From NCBI GenBank assembly GCA_017472255.1, contig JAFUQU010000038.1, positions 62,001-126,000 of the forward strand: a stretch of 64,000 nt of DNA, given 5' to 3'. The stretch comes from Clostridia bacterium (GTDB lineage: Bacteria; Bacillota; Clostridia; Oscillospirales; CAG-272). A model generated the notes under the pieces. The model ran no database searches and had not been told where the DNA came from. It saw nothing but the letters and a program-made list of their open reading frames with translations. Below are positions 51,125-60,080 of this stretch, piece by piece. Both the position numbers and the translations under genes were made by a program. How positions within the stretch are numbered: position 1 is the stretch's first letter; every line of letters begins with the position of its first letter.

Positions 51125-52147
51125 TTGAGCAACCGCAACAATGACCGTATATATCCCATAAACCGACAGCCGAACAATCAGCAGCCTGAAAAGCAGCCGC
51201 CGCGGTATCCGCAGCAGCCTGAAAAGCAGCAGGATAATTCACCCTCGGGTGTGCTGCTGTTCATTGAGCTGATGCTCTTCATCGCGTCCATGGTAGCGGC
51301 GGTGCTGTTTATTTCGTTCCTGCCGCTGGATTACTATTTTGAATATACGGAGACTATTCTGCCCGTTCAGAGCACCCAGCTGATCGCAGCGTCCCCCATC
51401 GACCGCATCGACGAATCCGAAATTCCGATTCCGCCCGAGCCGGAGTTGGAGTATCCAGTCTACGATTTCGCACTGCCTGTTCCCGAAAGTACATATCACT
51501 CGCTGGATTACTTCAACGATGTTGTTTTCATCGGTGACTCGCGAACCGTCGGTCTGATAACCTATACCAAGATTGCTCCCATCGATTATTCTTCCGTGGG
51601 TCTGAATATCAGCAGCATTTCCACCAAGGACTACCTGCGCTATACCAACGAATCGGGACAGAGCGCAACGCGCACTGTGTACGAAGCGCTGGAGGCGGAA
51701 GCCGGAAATTACAAGTCAATCTACATCGCCACCGGCGTCAATGAGCTGGGCTGGAGCACGAACGGCTTTATCAAAACCTACCGTCAGGTCATCGAGGATA
51801 TCCGTGCCATCACGGATGTGCCGATCTACATTCAGCTGATCATCCCGGTCACGACTAAGGCGCAGGAAACCTCCACCACCGGCATCAGCAACGATAAGGC
51901 GCGGGAGTTCAACGCCCGTCTGCGCGCGCTGGCTGCCGAGCTTGAGGTCTATATGATCGATCCCATCGAGCTGTTTACGCTGGAGGACGGCTCCCTTGAT
52001 CCCGAATTCGCATCGGACGGCGTTCATCTGTCGATCAGCGCTTACAAAACTCTGCTGGAGTATTATCAGACCCATGTGGTCGATCCCGAAGCATGGGAGA
52101 ATCTTCGAACCGTCGAGGAAGAACCGCCAGAGACTACGGAACAATAA
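51125..52147 (+). CDS. Membrane-anchored SGNH/GDSL hydrolase
   Basis: A 340-residue protein. A short cytosolic Gln/Pro/Asn-rich arm with a repeated QQPEKQ motif precedes one membrane segment (VLLFIELMLFIASMVAAVLF), a Pro/Glu-rich linker and an SGNH hydrolase domain outside the cell. Catalytic blocks: FIGDSRTVGLI (Ser), GVNELGW (block III) and SDGVHLS (Asp and His). Probably an esterase acting on wall polymers (inference). The start is TTG at 51125, with GGAGGT 6 nt upstream; no better ATG fits. Confidence 0.88.
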   Translation: MSNRNNDRIYPINRQPNNQQPEKQPPRYPQQPEKQQDNSPSGVLLFIELMLFIASMVAAVLFISFLPLDYYFEYTETILPVQSTQLIAASPIDRIDESEIPIPPEPELEYPVYDFALPVPESTYHSLDYFNDVVFIGDSRTVGLITYTKIAPIDYSSVGLNISSISTKDYLRYTNESGQSATRTVYEALEAEAGNYKSIYIATGVNELGWSTNGFIKTYRQVIEDIRAITDVPIYIQLIIPVTTKAQETSTTGISNDKAREFNARLRALAAELEVYMIDPIELFTLEDGSLDPEFASDGVHLSISAYKTLLEYYQTHVVDPEAWENLRTVEEEPPETTEQ

Positions 52148-52160
52148 ATTGTATGAAATG

Positions 52161-52188
52161 ACTGCCGCGCTTACGCGCGGCAGTTTTT
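52161..52188. terminator. Bidirectional intrinsic terminator
   Basis: ACTGCCGCGC-TTAC-GCGCGGCAGT followed by T6, between converging SGNH hydrolase and ruvX genes. Confidence 0.92.
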
Positions 52189-52604
52189 TATCTGTGACTG
52201 TCGAGATAATTCTGCAAAATGATCTGTGCGGACAGCGTGTCCACTGTTTTTTTGCGCTTCTTGCCGCGGGTGTCGGTCAGATTCAGAATCTGGTGCGCCG
52301 CCATGGTGCTGCACCGCTCGTCAAAGAATTCCACCGGAAGCCCCGTGTTCTCTGCGAGCATGGCGGCAAACTCCTTTGCGTGCTCGGCGCGGGGACCAAG
52401 GGTGCCGTTCATGTTCACCGGAAGTCCCACAACAATCTTCGTCACGCCGTATTCCTTCGCCTTTTCCGCCACAAGCTGCGCGGTTTTGACCATCCACGTG
52501 GACTCCACATAGCCGATGCCGTTCGCCAGCATACCCAGCGTATCGCTGACCGCCAGCCCGGTGCGGGTGTCGCCGAAATCCACGCCTAAAATCCGTTCCG
52601 CCAT
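52188..52604 (-). CDS. ruvX: Putative pre-16S rRNA nuclease / Holliday junction resolvase-like (RuvX/YqgF)
   Basis: A 138-residue YqgF-family RNase H-fold nuclease. ILGVDFGDTRTGLAVSD supplies the first catalytic Asp; KIVVGLPVNMNGTLGPRA, VEFFDERCSTMAAHQIL and VDTLSAQIILQNYLD follow with the remaining acidic residues. It matures the 5' end of 16S rRNA in E. coli. ATG 52604 starts at the conserved N-terminus; the longer frame is antisense noise within the upstream kinase gene. It is 4 bp from that gene, so co-transcribed. Confidence 0.95.
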   Translation of the reverse strand: MAERILGVDFGDTRTGLAVSDTLGMLANGIGYVESTWMVKTAQLVAEKAKEYGVTKIVVGLPVNMNGTLGPRAEHAKEFAAMLAENTGLPVEFFDERCSTMAAHQILNLTDTRGKKRKKTVDTLSAQIILQNYLDSHR

Positions 52605-52608
52605 ATGC

Positions 52609-53544
52609 TTACAGGACGATGCCCCGGCTGCGGATGAACTCATCCACCTGCGCCGCGTCAGGAATCGAGCTGGACGCGCCAGCCTTTCCAACCACCATTG
52701 TGCCCACCGCGTTGGCATACTTGACCGCACGGACGATATCGCCGGTTCTCAGATATTCAAGCGTCATGGCGGCGGTGAAGGAATCACCGGCGGCGGTGGT
52801 ATCCACCACCTCGCCCTCGTAGGAAGCAAGCAGCTGGGCATATTTTCCGTCGTAGATGTATGCGCCGCGTCCGCCCAGCTTGATAACCACATACTTGGTC
52901 TCCACCTTCTGCATCAGCGTGAAGGCGGCTTTCAGGCAGTTCTGGCTGTCGTTAGGCTGAATGCCGGTGAGGGCGAAGCACTCGCTCTCGTTGGGCGAAA
53001 TGACCTCCAGCGGTCCCAGCTTGTCCAGCGGATAATCGGCGCGCGCGGGACCTGCGTCCACGAAGACCGGGATTTTACGCTGCTTTGCGAACTGAGTTGC
53101 CGCGATAACGGCAGAGTCCGGAATCTCAAAGTGCAGGAACACCGCGTCGGGCAGGCAGGTAAAAGCGTCCTCGATATCGTCCGTGGACAGCTTCATATTT
53201 GCGCCCGGATAGACAACGATGCGGTTGGCGCCGTCACCCTCCACGATAATCGATGCCAGTCCGGTGGGAGCCACACGGTCATGCTTGATGAAGCGGGTGT
53301 CGATACCGCAGTCCTTATAGAGAGCCTTCATGCGCTGGGCGTGCTGATCGTTGCCCATTCTGGCGCAGAAGATGCTGTCGCCGCCAAGCCGTGCGAAAGC
53401 AACCGCTGAATTGGCGCCCTTACCGCCGGGTACATAGTCGTAGCTGTTCGTTTCCACGACCGTCTGTCCCGCTTCGGGAAGTTTACCGACCTTCATCACG
53501 AAGTCCATGTTTGCGCTGCTGATGATGAGTACTCTTTTTTTCAT
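52609..53544 (-). CDS. rbsK: PfkB-family kinase, ribokinase-like
   Basis: A 311-residue ribokinase-like enzyme. N-terminal IISSANMDFVMKVGKLPEAG and the substrate motif YVPGGKGANSAVAFARLGGD are followed by SPNESECFALTG and the catalytic VVDTTAAGDSFTAAMTLEYL. This layout is that of RbsK, which phosphorylates ribose; another pentose or nucleoside-derived sugar is possible. ATG 53544 is preceded by AAGGGAAG. It sits in the nrdG-purM-kinase-ruvX operon without a ribose transporter, so the symbol is tentative. Confidence 0.85.
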   Translation of the reverse strand: MKKRVLIISSANMDFVMKVGKLPEAGQTVVETNSYDYVPGGKGANSAVAFARLGGDSIFCARMGNDQHAQRMKALYKDCGIDTRFIKHDRVAPTGLASIIVEGDGANRIVVYPGANMKLSTDDIEDAFTCLPDAVFLHFEIPDSAVIAATQFAKQRKIPVFVDAGPARADYPLDKLGPLEVISPNESECFALTGIQPNDSQNCLKAAFTLMQKVETKYVVIKLGGRGAYIYDGKYAQLLASYEGEVVDTTAAGDSFTAAMTLEYLRTGDIVRAVKYANAVGTMVVGKAGASSSIPDAAQVDEFIRSRGIVL

Positions 53545-53566
53545 ATAATAGCTTCCCTTCTGAAAA

Positions 53567-54733
53567 TTAATATTCGTAGGTCTGACCGTTCGCCTTGACG
53601 GTGACATGATTCTTGCCGTCCGCCGAAGCCTCGCAGCGACCGACAATCTTTGCGTCCACACCGAAGGATTTTGCCGCTTCAATCATGAACGCCGCATCCT
53701 CCTCGCCGCAGTAAAGCTCCATGCGGTGTCCCATGTTGAACACCTGATACATTTCGGCGTCGCCGATGTCGCCGTTTTCCCAGATTGCCTTGAAAAGGGG
53801 CGGCGTGTCAAACAGGTTGTCCTTAATGTAATGGATGCCGCTGCCAAAGTTCTTGCACTTGGCCTGTCCGCCGCCAGTGCAATGGATCATGCCATGAACG
53901 GACGAGCGTTTGGCATCCAGAATCTTCTTGACAATCGGTGCGTAAGTACGGGTAGGGGACAGAATAGCATCCACCACCGTCACGTCGGTGCCGGGAAGAA
54001 TGTCCTCCACGTGATAGCTTCCGCAGTAAACCTTGGACTCGGCGATAGTGCCCGAATAGGTCTCCGGGTACTTGGCCGCGTAATCGTGATGGAGCATCAG
54101 ATGGCGTGCCGCCGTCAGACCGTTGGAACCCATGCCCGCATTGTAAGCCTTCTCGTAGCTTGCCTGACCGTAGGACGCGAAGCCGACGATCACATCGCCC
54201 GGACGGATGTTGTCGCAGTCAATGACATCGCTGCGCTTCATACGGACAAAGAAAGTGGAATCCACGATCAGCGTGTTCACCAGATCGCCCACATCCGCCG
54301 TCTCGCCGCCGGACATGGTGATGCCGATGCCGTGGGAGCGGAGCATTTCGCAGAAATCGGTATAGCCGTCGATAACCGCCTTGATGGCCTTGCCCTCCAC
54401 GCGGTGGGCGTTGCGACCGATGGTGTTGGACAGCACAAAGCCGTCAGTAGCGCCGATGCAAAGCAGGTCGTCCAGATTCATGACCACCGAATCCTGCGCG
54501 ATGTTGTAGTATGCCGACAGGTCGCCGGTCTCCTTGTATTTGATGTAAGCCAGCGAGGACTTGGTTCCCGCACCGTCCGCGTGCATGGCGGCACAGTAAT
54601 CGGGATCGCCGCAGGGGTCGGGAATGATCTTGCAAAACGCACCGGCGAACACGCCCTTGTCCTGCTTGGAAATGGCGCTGTGTACCTCGTCCTTGGTCGC
54701 GGATACGCCGCGGGATAAATAAGCGTCAGACAT
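53567..54733 (-). CDS. purM: AIR synthase-like protein (PurM family)
   Basis: A 388-residue PurM-fold protein (phosphoribosylformylglycinamidine cyclo-ligase, purine step 5). Recognised segments: MHADGAGTKSSLAYIKYKET, ITMSGGETADVGDLVNTL and VDAILSPTRTYAPIVKKIL, then MIHCTGGGQAKCKNFGSGIH and VFNMGHRMELYC. It is longer than the E. coli enzyme (345 residues) and resembles the long PurM form known from Bacteroidetes. No other purine gene is near. ATG 54733 has AAGGAG 8 nt upstream. Confidence 0.88.
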   Translation of the reverse strand: MSDAYLSRGVSATKDEVHSAISKQDKGVFAGAFCKIIPDPCGDPDYCAAMHADGAGTKSSLAYIKYKETGDLSAYYNIAQDSVVMNLDDLLCIGATDGFVLSNTIGRNAHRVEGKAIKAVIDGYTDFCEMLRSHGIGITMSGGETADVGDLVNTLIVDSTFFVRMKRSDVIDCDNIRPGDVIVGFASYGQASYEKAYNAGMGSNGLTAARHLMLHHDYAAKYPETYSGTIAESKVYCGSYHVEDILPGTDVTVVDAILSPTRTYAPIVKKILDAKRSSVHGMIHCTGGGQAKCKNFGSGIHYIKDNLFDTPPLFKAIWENGDIGDAEMYQVFNMGHRMELYCGEEDAAFMIEAAKSFGVDAKIVGRCEASADGKNHVTVKANGQTYEY

Positions 54734-54770
54734 AATGAATACTCCTTCTGTATGGTTAAGATAATTTTTA

Positions 54771-55316
54771 TTACAGTTCAATGACCGTGGCGTCGGTCGA
54801 ATTGGGATAGCAGGTGATATCGAGAATGCGCTGATTGCTGCTTCCCCGGAAGCGCAGGTTCAAATCGCGCAGCGCATCCACATAGCGTCCGTCCACCAGA
54901 TAGTTGGTCGCCGCCAGCAGCTCCCGCACCGAAGGCTCGGTCTCCGCCTTTTTTTGCAGATGCTCCCATGTGAAGCCGGTATAGGTCATCACCGTCAAAC
55001 CAGCGTCGGCGGCCTTCTTCGCGATGACCGCCAGCTCATGCCCCCACAGGAACGGCTCGCCCCCGCTGAATGTAATGCCGCGGATCAGCGGATTTTTCTG
55101 AATGTCCCGCCAGATCCTGTCGGTTGTCGTTTCCTTGCCGCCGCCATAAGCATGGGAGCCGGGATTATGGCAGTTATAGCATTTATGCGGGCAGCCCTGT
55201 ACGAACACCACGTAACGCAGGTCGGGACCGTCCACGCTGGATTCACGAACCACGCCGAACAGCCGGATAGGCAGGCTTTCCATGGGGGTATCGCTGCCGA
55301 AATTCCGTCTTAACAT
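54771..55316 (-). CDS. nrdG: Anaerobic ribonucleotide reductase activating protein (NrdG-like radical SAM)
   Basis: A 181-residue radical SAM activase. Motif CPHKCYNCHNPGSHAYGGGK (CX3CX2C) is near residue 42, with GITFSGGEPFLWGHEL and LTVMTYTGFTWEHL after it. NrdG installs the glycyl radical on NrdD. The nrdD gene is not adjacent, so it may pair with a distant NrdD or activate another glycyl-radical enzyme. M1 at 55316 has GGGGTGA upstream; M12 lacks an SD. First gene of the operon leading to ruvX. Confidence 0.88.
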   Translation of the reverse strand: MLRRNFGSDTPMESLPIRLFGVVRESSVDGPDLRYVVFVQGCPHKCYNCHNPGSHAYGGGKETTTDRIWRDIQKNPLIRGITFSGGEPFLWGHELAVIAKKAADAGLTVMTYTGFTWEHLQKKAETEPSVRELLAATNYLVDGRYVDALRDLNLRFRGSSNQRILDITCYPNSTDATVIEL

Positions 55317-55352
55317 GATGTCACCCCGCTTGTCAGAATCATTTTATTTTCC

Positions 55353-58300
55353 TCATTTCTTTTTCTTGCGGCTGAGCAGCACTACCGTCAGAATCGTAGC
55401 CACCGCGACAATGATCGCGCCGCCCACCCATATGTACGCACCGTATTCCTGCGATGCCTGCGGCGAACGACGGCGCGCCCGCTCATCGGCGATGACGCTC
55501 TCCAGCGACTCGTCGTTGTAATCCTTCGACAGCCCTTCGATGCGTTCCACCGACAGGGTTGCCGAACGCAGGGAATCGCCGACCAGCAGCTGTAAGCCCT
55601 CGGTATTTTTCGCGCTCTCAAACTCGCCGATATCCACATATATGGTAGTCTTCAGTCCCACCGCCACAGCCGCCGTGGCTTCAAAGCGCTCGTTTTCCGC
55701 CGTCAGCACCAGCGTCACCGGTACCTCGGTCAGGCTGGAGGGAACAACATCGTCCACCGTCAGCGTAATGGCCAGCACGGGCGTCAGCGTCAGATTTTCG
55801 GAATACTCAAAGCGGTGCGCAATGCCCATGCAGGACGCATTCCCGGATGTGGAGGAATTCAGCTTCGCCAGCAATACGCCGTTCTCCACCGTAAGAGACG
55901 TGCAGTGGTAGCCGGGCTGCAGCTCTCCGCTTCCCGTGAAGGCATCGAAGGTATAGTAATCATACGCACCCTTGATGCCGGAAGGCTCCTCCAGGGAGGC
56001 TTCCACCTCGCGAATCTGCTTTTTCGGCAGACGCTTGGCGTCATAGCCCTCCACCAGGTCTACCCATTTTTCCGCTTTCAGCGTAGTCAGCGCCACCGTA
56101 GCAATAACCTGACCGTCCTCCGTATCGATCATCCGCACGCATTCTGCAATGTTGGAAGCGGTACTTCCACTGTTGATGACGGGGATATAAGCATCCACGC
56201 GGCTGTTGAAGTAGGCGCCGTAGTAGCCGTACACAAAAGCGGCGATTGCGTCGCTTAACCGGAGCTTCGGGAAAGTCAGCGTATTGTCGCAGAAAATCAG
56301 CTTGTTCTCCGACAGTCCCAGCTGCCAGAGCAGGTTAGTCAGCAGCGAGCAGTTACCCGCCGTGACGCACGGATCGTCACTTTCGCTGATGCGATAGAGA
56401 TTTTCAATGCAGAGGTTCCATTCGAACTGTCCGCCGGAGCCGATTTCCTCAGCCAGCGCCGTCACATACTGTTCCAGCCCGATTTCCTCCGTCTTGGTAG
56501 CCAGCTCCACCGAATAAATATCCGTCACCGACAGATAAACCTTCGCCTCCGAATTCACAGCCGTAATGCACTGATAGATGGTTCGCAGATCAACCGCCGT
56601 CCGACGGATGGCGTCTCCCAGCGTTTCTCCCTCCTCCAGAATGTTGGCGGCCTCCCCGAAGATCACGCCGACAACGCTGCCGTCAATCATCCAACGCCCG
56701 GCAATATAACTGCTGATCGCCGTCAGATAGCTGCTTCCGTCCGGCTCGCTGCTGAAATTGGAATAGTCCACGTAGGAATCGTCGCGGTAGAGAGCATCCA
56801 GCGTGTCGGGAAAGGCGCGTTCTTCGGCATACAACCGGAGAATCACCGGCACACCCGCGTTCTTCATCACCGTTATCTGCCGGTCAACACTCTCCAGATA
56901 AGCGGTGCTCAGGTAGTACCCCTGTCCGAAGCAGCTGTAACGCTCCCCCTCACTTTTGGCAGTGAAGGCTGCCAGAATATCAAAGTTGAGCACCGTCACC
57001 TCGGCAGCGGCTTGACCGACCACCGACATATCGCTGCTTACCAGCCCCTTAGCGCCGATGGCCGCTTCCACGGACACCTGAGCCGCCCGTTCGGGATTGT
57101 TCAGGTAAAAGGGTGCAGCGATCAGCTTTGCAGAGCCGTTTTCGTCCAACGACAGTGCGACGAATTTTTTATACAGCGTCTCCCGGGAGAAGTTTTTCAG
57201 AAGAAGTTCAAATTTGGTAGTCATCGGCGCTGTCACCAGCGGTTCCGACGCGGCGAGCTGTTCGATATCCACAGCTTCATCCGGCTCAAGCGCGTAGACG
57301 GCGATCTGACCGCTGCGGTTATTCAACGCTTCGTCGCGGCTGACCTCACCGACAAAGCTGACTGAACGCTGATCATCGCTCAGCAGGCAAGCGGTAATCA
57401 GTCCACAGGTTTCAAATTCATCCGGCTCGTAGGCGCTGATTACACAGATCGAGTCGATTTCAATCGTTCCCGTTCCATCGCCGAACTGCATCCGAATGCT
57501 GCGCAGCATGGAAGCGTCGCCCACATCCGCATAATAATATTGGCTGTCCGACTGCTTTTCCAGCTTGATTGTCACACTCTTATACTCGCTGAGCAGCGGC
57601 GTATCGGAAGTGGAATAATAAAGGGTCATGGTATCGATGTTGGTGTGGTTGGCCAGCTTGATGCGCAGACGGTTCACGTCGCGATCCAGCTCGGGCAGAA
57701 TCACCATGGCGTCCAACAGCATAATATCGCCGTTCACCGACAGTTTCAGCTGCGTTTTATCCGCCGACATATCCGCACGTCCGCCGCTGATTGTGTACAG
57801 ATCAAAGAGGAAACGGTCGGTCAGCTCCCGATCCACCATATTGCGCGCGGAAAGGGTATCGATGTAGAAATTGGTCTTGTTGTAACCGTCCACGGTTGTG
57901 CTCACCAGCAGACCGATCTCAATGGAAGTGATAGCTTCCCGCCCGGCATAGCTTCCGATATCCACATCAATGCGCGTCCAGACACCGGCTTCCAGCGTCT
58001 CAAGGCTCTCGATGGTCTCGCCGCTTGCGGTATGCATAATCAGACGGGTAAAGTATACGGCATACGGATCGGCCGTGTAAGGCAGCGCGAAAATTTCATA
58101 GGAGAAGGTGCGGTATTCGGTCAGATTCAGCGGCTTGGTCAGCTCCGTTTTCGCGCTGCGAATCAGGTTGACAGCCAGATCGTAGCTGGTAACTGCCAGG
58201 CAGTTACGGCTCGGCTCGTAAGGATCATTCTCCGGTGCGAACGTAGTACACAGAACCTCGGACACATTGTCGCCCCTCTGCCAGCCTGCGGTGTCGTTGT

Positions 58301-58439
58301 CGAAGGAGGTAATGGTCATCACGCCGTCCTCAGCGGAGGTATCCGCCGCGGAGGTATCCGCTGCAGACAGGGACAGGGATAGCGATGCCATAACGAGGAT
58401 TACCGTACAGATGACGGCAAATACAGAAAATTTTCTCAT
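55353..58439 (-). CDS. Large secreted, C-terminally anchored surface protein (glycosidase-like core)
   Basis: A 1028-residue exported protein. A signal peptide (MRKFSVFAVICTVILVMASL) is followed by a small Thr/Ser/Ala/Asp repeat (ADTSAADTSAED). Two beta-rich halves carry carbohydrate-binding-like features (DNDTAGWQRGDN). The core (about 470-760) recalls barrel glycosidases or DUF5722 (GVPVILRLYAEERAFPD, SVVGVIFGEAANI, VYGYYGAYFNSRVDAYIP). The C-terminus is one membrane helix ending SRKKKK. No catalytic residue can be assigned. ATG 58439 has AAGGAG 8 nt upstream. Monocistronic. The family call is tentative. Confidence 0.7.
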   Translation of the reverse strand: MRKFSVFAVICTVILVMASLSLSLSAADTSAADTSAEDGVMTITSFDNDTAGWQRGDNVSEVLCTTFAPENDPYEPSRNCLAVTSYDLAVNLIRSAKTELTKPLNLTEYRTFSYEIFALPYTADPYAVYFTRLIMHTASGETIESLETLEAGVWTRIDVDIGSYAGREAITSIEIGLLVSTTVDGYNKTNFYIDTLSARNMVDRELTDRFLFDLYTISGGRADMSADKTQLKLSVNGDIMLLDAMVILPELDRDVNRLRIKLANHTNIDTMTLYYSTSDTPLLSEYKSVTIKLEKQSDSQYYYADVGDASMLRSIRMQFGDGTGTIEIDSICVISAYEPDEFETCGLITACLLSDDQRSVSFVGEVSRDEALNNRSGQIAVYALEPDEAVDIEQLAASEPLVTAPMTTKFELLLKNFSRETLYKKFVALSLDENGSAKLIAAPFYLNNPERAAQVSVEAAIGAKGLVSSDMSVVGQAAAEVTVLNFDILAAFTAKSEGERYSCFGQGYYLSTAYLESVDRQITVMKNAGVPVILRLYAEERAFPDTLDALYRDDSYVDYSNFSSEPDGSSYLTAISSYIAGRWMIDGSVVGVIFGEAANILEEGETLGDAIRRTAVDLRTIYQCITAVNSEAKVYLSVTDIYSVELATKTEEIGLEQYVTALAEEIGSGGQFEWNLCIENLYRISESDDPCVTAGNCSLLTNLLWQLGLSENKLIFCDNTLTFPKLRLSDAIAAFVYGYYGAYFNSRVDAYIPVINSGSTASNIAECVRMIDTEDGQVIATVALTTLKAEKWVDLVEGYDAKRLPKKQIREVEASLEEPSGIKGAYDYYTFDAFTGSGELQPGYHCTSLTVENGVLLAKLNSSTSGNASCMGIAHRFEYSENLTLTPVLAITLTVDDVVPSSLTEVPVTLVLTAENERFEATAAVAVGLKTTIYVDIGEFESAKNTEGLQLLVGDSLRSATLSVERIEGLSKDYNDESLESVIADERARRRSPQASQEYGAYIWVGGAIIVAVATILTVVLLSRKKKK

Positions 58440-58483
58440 CTTAATAACTCCTTCCCCACATAGCAACAGTTTCTCATAATATT

Positions 58484-58512
58484 ATTATACCATTGATTGC
58501 ACCGAAAAGCAA
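58484..58512 (-). promoter_or_regulatory. Promoter of the 1028-residue surface protein gene
   Basis: TTGCTT (58512-58507), 17 nt, TATAAT (58489-58484) on the minus strand. Confidence 0.7.
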
Positions 58513-58550
58513 ATGTTTTTTAATTTTTCTCATAATTTTATGAAACACTG

Positions 58551-58579
58551 TTGAGTTTCTCGTCATTTTCTGTTATAAT
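58551..58579 (+). promoter_or_regulatory. Sigma-A promoter of metA
   Basis: TTGAGT (58551-58556), 17 nt, TATAAT (58574-58579). The leader of about 35 nt leaves no room for a SAM riboswitch or T-box. Confidence 0.8.
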
Positions 58580-58616
58580 AGAGAGGTACAATGTTTTATA
58601 GGAGGTTTCAAACCCT

Positions 58617-59534
58617 ATGCCAATAAAAATTCCGGTCGGACTGCCTGCCGGTGAGATTCTGGAGCGCGAGAATATTTTCGTCATGAGCGACTTCCGCGCC
58701 GAGCATCAGGATATACGCCCGCTGAAAATTGCCGTGCTCAATCTGATGCCCACCAAGATCACCACCGAAACCCAGCTGATCCGACTTCTTTCAAACAGCT
58801 CGCTGCAGATCGAGTTTACCCTGCTGCAAACCGCCACCCACCGCTCCAAGCATACTTCCGCCGAGCACATGGCCGCTTTCTACAAGAATTTTGACGACAT
58901 CCGCAATACCAACTTCGATGGTCTGATCATCACCGGCGCTCCCGTGGAAAGCATGGATTTCTCCGAGGTCACTTACTGGGAAGAACTGTGCGATATCATG
59001 GAGTGGTCGAAGACTCATGTCTTCTCTACCCTGCACATCTGCTGGGCGGCTCAGGCAGGACTGAACTATCACTACGGCGTGCCCAAATATCCGCTGGACA
59101 AAAAAATGTTCGGCGTATACCCGCACTATGCCCTCGACCCCAATCATCCTATCGTGCGCGGCTTCGACGAAATTTTTCTCGCGCCCCATTCCCGCCACAC
59201 CGGACTGCGCGAGGAGGACATCGAAAAGGTGTCCGCACTGGAAGTCGTCGCAAAGAGCGACATCGCCGGTCCCTATATCATCGCCGCCCGTAATTCGCGG
59301 ATGCTCTTTGTCACGGGTCACTCCGAGTATGACGGCGAAACTTTGGCCAACGAATATTTCCGCGACAAGAACAAGGGGCTGGATATCGACGTGCCCTACA
59401 ACTACTTCCCGGACAACGATCCGACGAAGCGTCCGCCGAACCTTTGGCGGGGTCACGCGAATCTGCTCTTTTCCAACTGGCTGAATTATTTCGTTTACCA
59501 GAATACGCCCTACGATCTGGCAGATTTGTCGTAA
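58617..59534 (+). CDS. metA: Homoserine O-acetyltransferase, MetA type
   Basis: A 305-residue MetA-family enzyme that acylates homoserine on the way to methionine. The class-I-amidotransferase-like core has the nucleophile in [17 protein letters not shown] and catalytic His in APHSRHTG, plus [16 protein letters not shown]. The acyl-specificity position reads [10 protein letters not shown]: a Glu where succinyltransferases have Gly. Published work on this position links Glu to acetyl-CoA use, so the enzyme should be an acetyltransferase despite its usual succinyltransferase name. GGAGGT precedes the ATG. Confidence 0.95.
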   Translation: MPIKIPVGLPAGEILERENIFVMSDFRAEHQDIRPLKIAVLNLMPTKITTETQLIRLLSNSSLQIEFTLLQTATHRSKHTSAEHMAAFYKNFDDIRNTNFDGLIITGAPVESMDFSEVTYWEELCDIMEWSKTHVFSTLHICWAAQAGLNYHYGVPKYPLDKKMFGVYPHYALDPNHPIVRGFDEIFLAPHSRHTGLREEDIEKVSALEVVAKSDIAGPYIIAARNSRMLFVTGHSEYDGETLANEYFRDKNKGLDIDVPYNYFPDNDPTKRPPNLWRGHANLLFSNWLNYFVYQNTPYDLADLS

Positions 59535-59569
59535 GCGTAAAAACCGTTCAACCCGGACATAATAACCCT

Positions 59570-59594
59570 AGACGCAGAGCATCGCTCTGCGTCT
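59570..59594 (+). other. Hairpin between metA and the 141-residue protein gene
   Basis: AGACGCAGAGC-ATC-GCTCTGCGTCT is a perfect 11-bp stem. No T-run follows, so it is a weak terminator candidate or an mRNA structure in the leader of the next gene. Confidence 0.5.
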
Positions 59595-59616
59595 AATATA
59601 TGCAGGAGAATGGAAA

Positions 59617-60042
59617 ATGGACAAAAACGAGAGCCTGATGCAGGAAGTCTACAAGAACGTGAAGATGGGCAGCGACTCAATCATTGATCTGATCGACAAG
59701 GTGGAGGACGCAGGACTTCGCTCGGAGATGACCCGGGAGCTGTCGCGCTACCAGCAGTTTGCAAAGGAAGCGGGCGAGCGTCTGGGCGAGCGAGGGCTGA
59801 AGCCCGAGGAAATTTCCACCGCTTCGAAAATCGGAGCCAAGATGGGGATGGCCTTCAATACGATGCTGGACACCACCACGTCCCATCTGGCGGAGATGAT
59901 GATCAACGGTGCGACGATGGGCATCATCGATCTGGAAAAGAAGCTGAACGACGGCGAATATTCGCCCGAAGCGAAGTCGCTGTCCGAGAATGTGCTCCAG
60001 TTTGAAAAAGACACCGTGGAACGGCTGGGCGCGTTCCTGTAA
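59617..60042 (+). CDS. Hypothetical all-helical protein
   Basis: A 141-residue protein predicted by eye to be a helical bundle, with alternating charged and hydrophobic residues (YKNVKMGSDSIIDLIDKVED, LSRYQQFAKEAGERLGERGL, TSHLAEMMINGATMGIIDLE). Ferritin-like or spore-coat-related small proteins can look like this, but no metal-ligand pattern is clear and I do not recognise the family. GGAG precedes ATG 59617. Terminator at 60047. Confidence 0.75.
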   Translation: MDKNESLMQEVYKNVKMGSDSIIDLIDKVEDAGLRSEMTRELSRYQQFAKEAGERLGERGLKPEEISTASKIGAKMGMAFNTMLDTTTSHLAEMMINGATMGIIDLEKKLNDGEYSPEAKSLSENVLQFEKDTVERLGAFL

Positions 60043-60046
60043 CATG

Positions 60047-60074
60047 AAAACTGCCGCGCTGGCGCGCGGCAGTT
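60047..60074. terminator. Bidirectional intrinsic terminator
   Basis: AAAACTGCCGCGC-TGGC-GCGCGGCAGTTTT between converging genes. Confidence 0.92.
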
Positions 60075-60080
60075 TTCGTT

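Noticed and set aside
58330..58370. Short repeat (GCGGAGGTATCCGC) resembling a CRISPR-like unit
   Set aside because: It encodes the ADTSAADTSAED stretch of the surface protein, with only two close copies and no spacer structure.
58580..58616. SAM riboswitch or T-box upstream of metA
   Set aside because: Fewer than 40 nt separate the promoter and the ATG.
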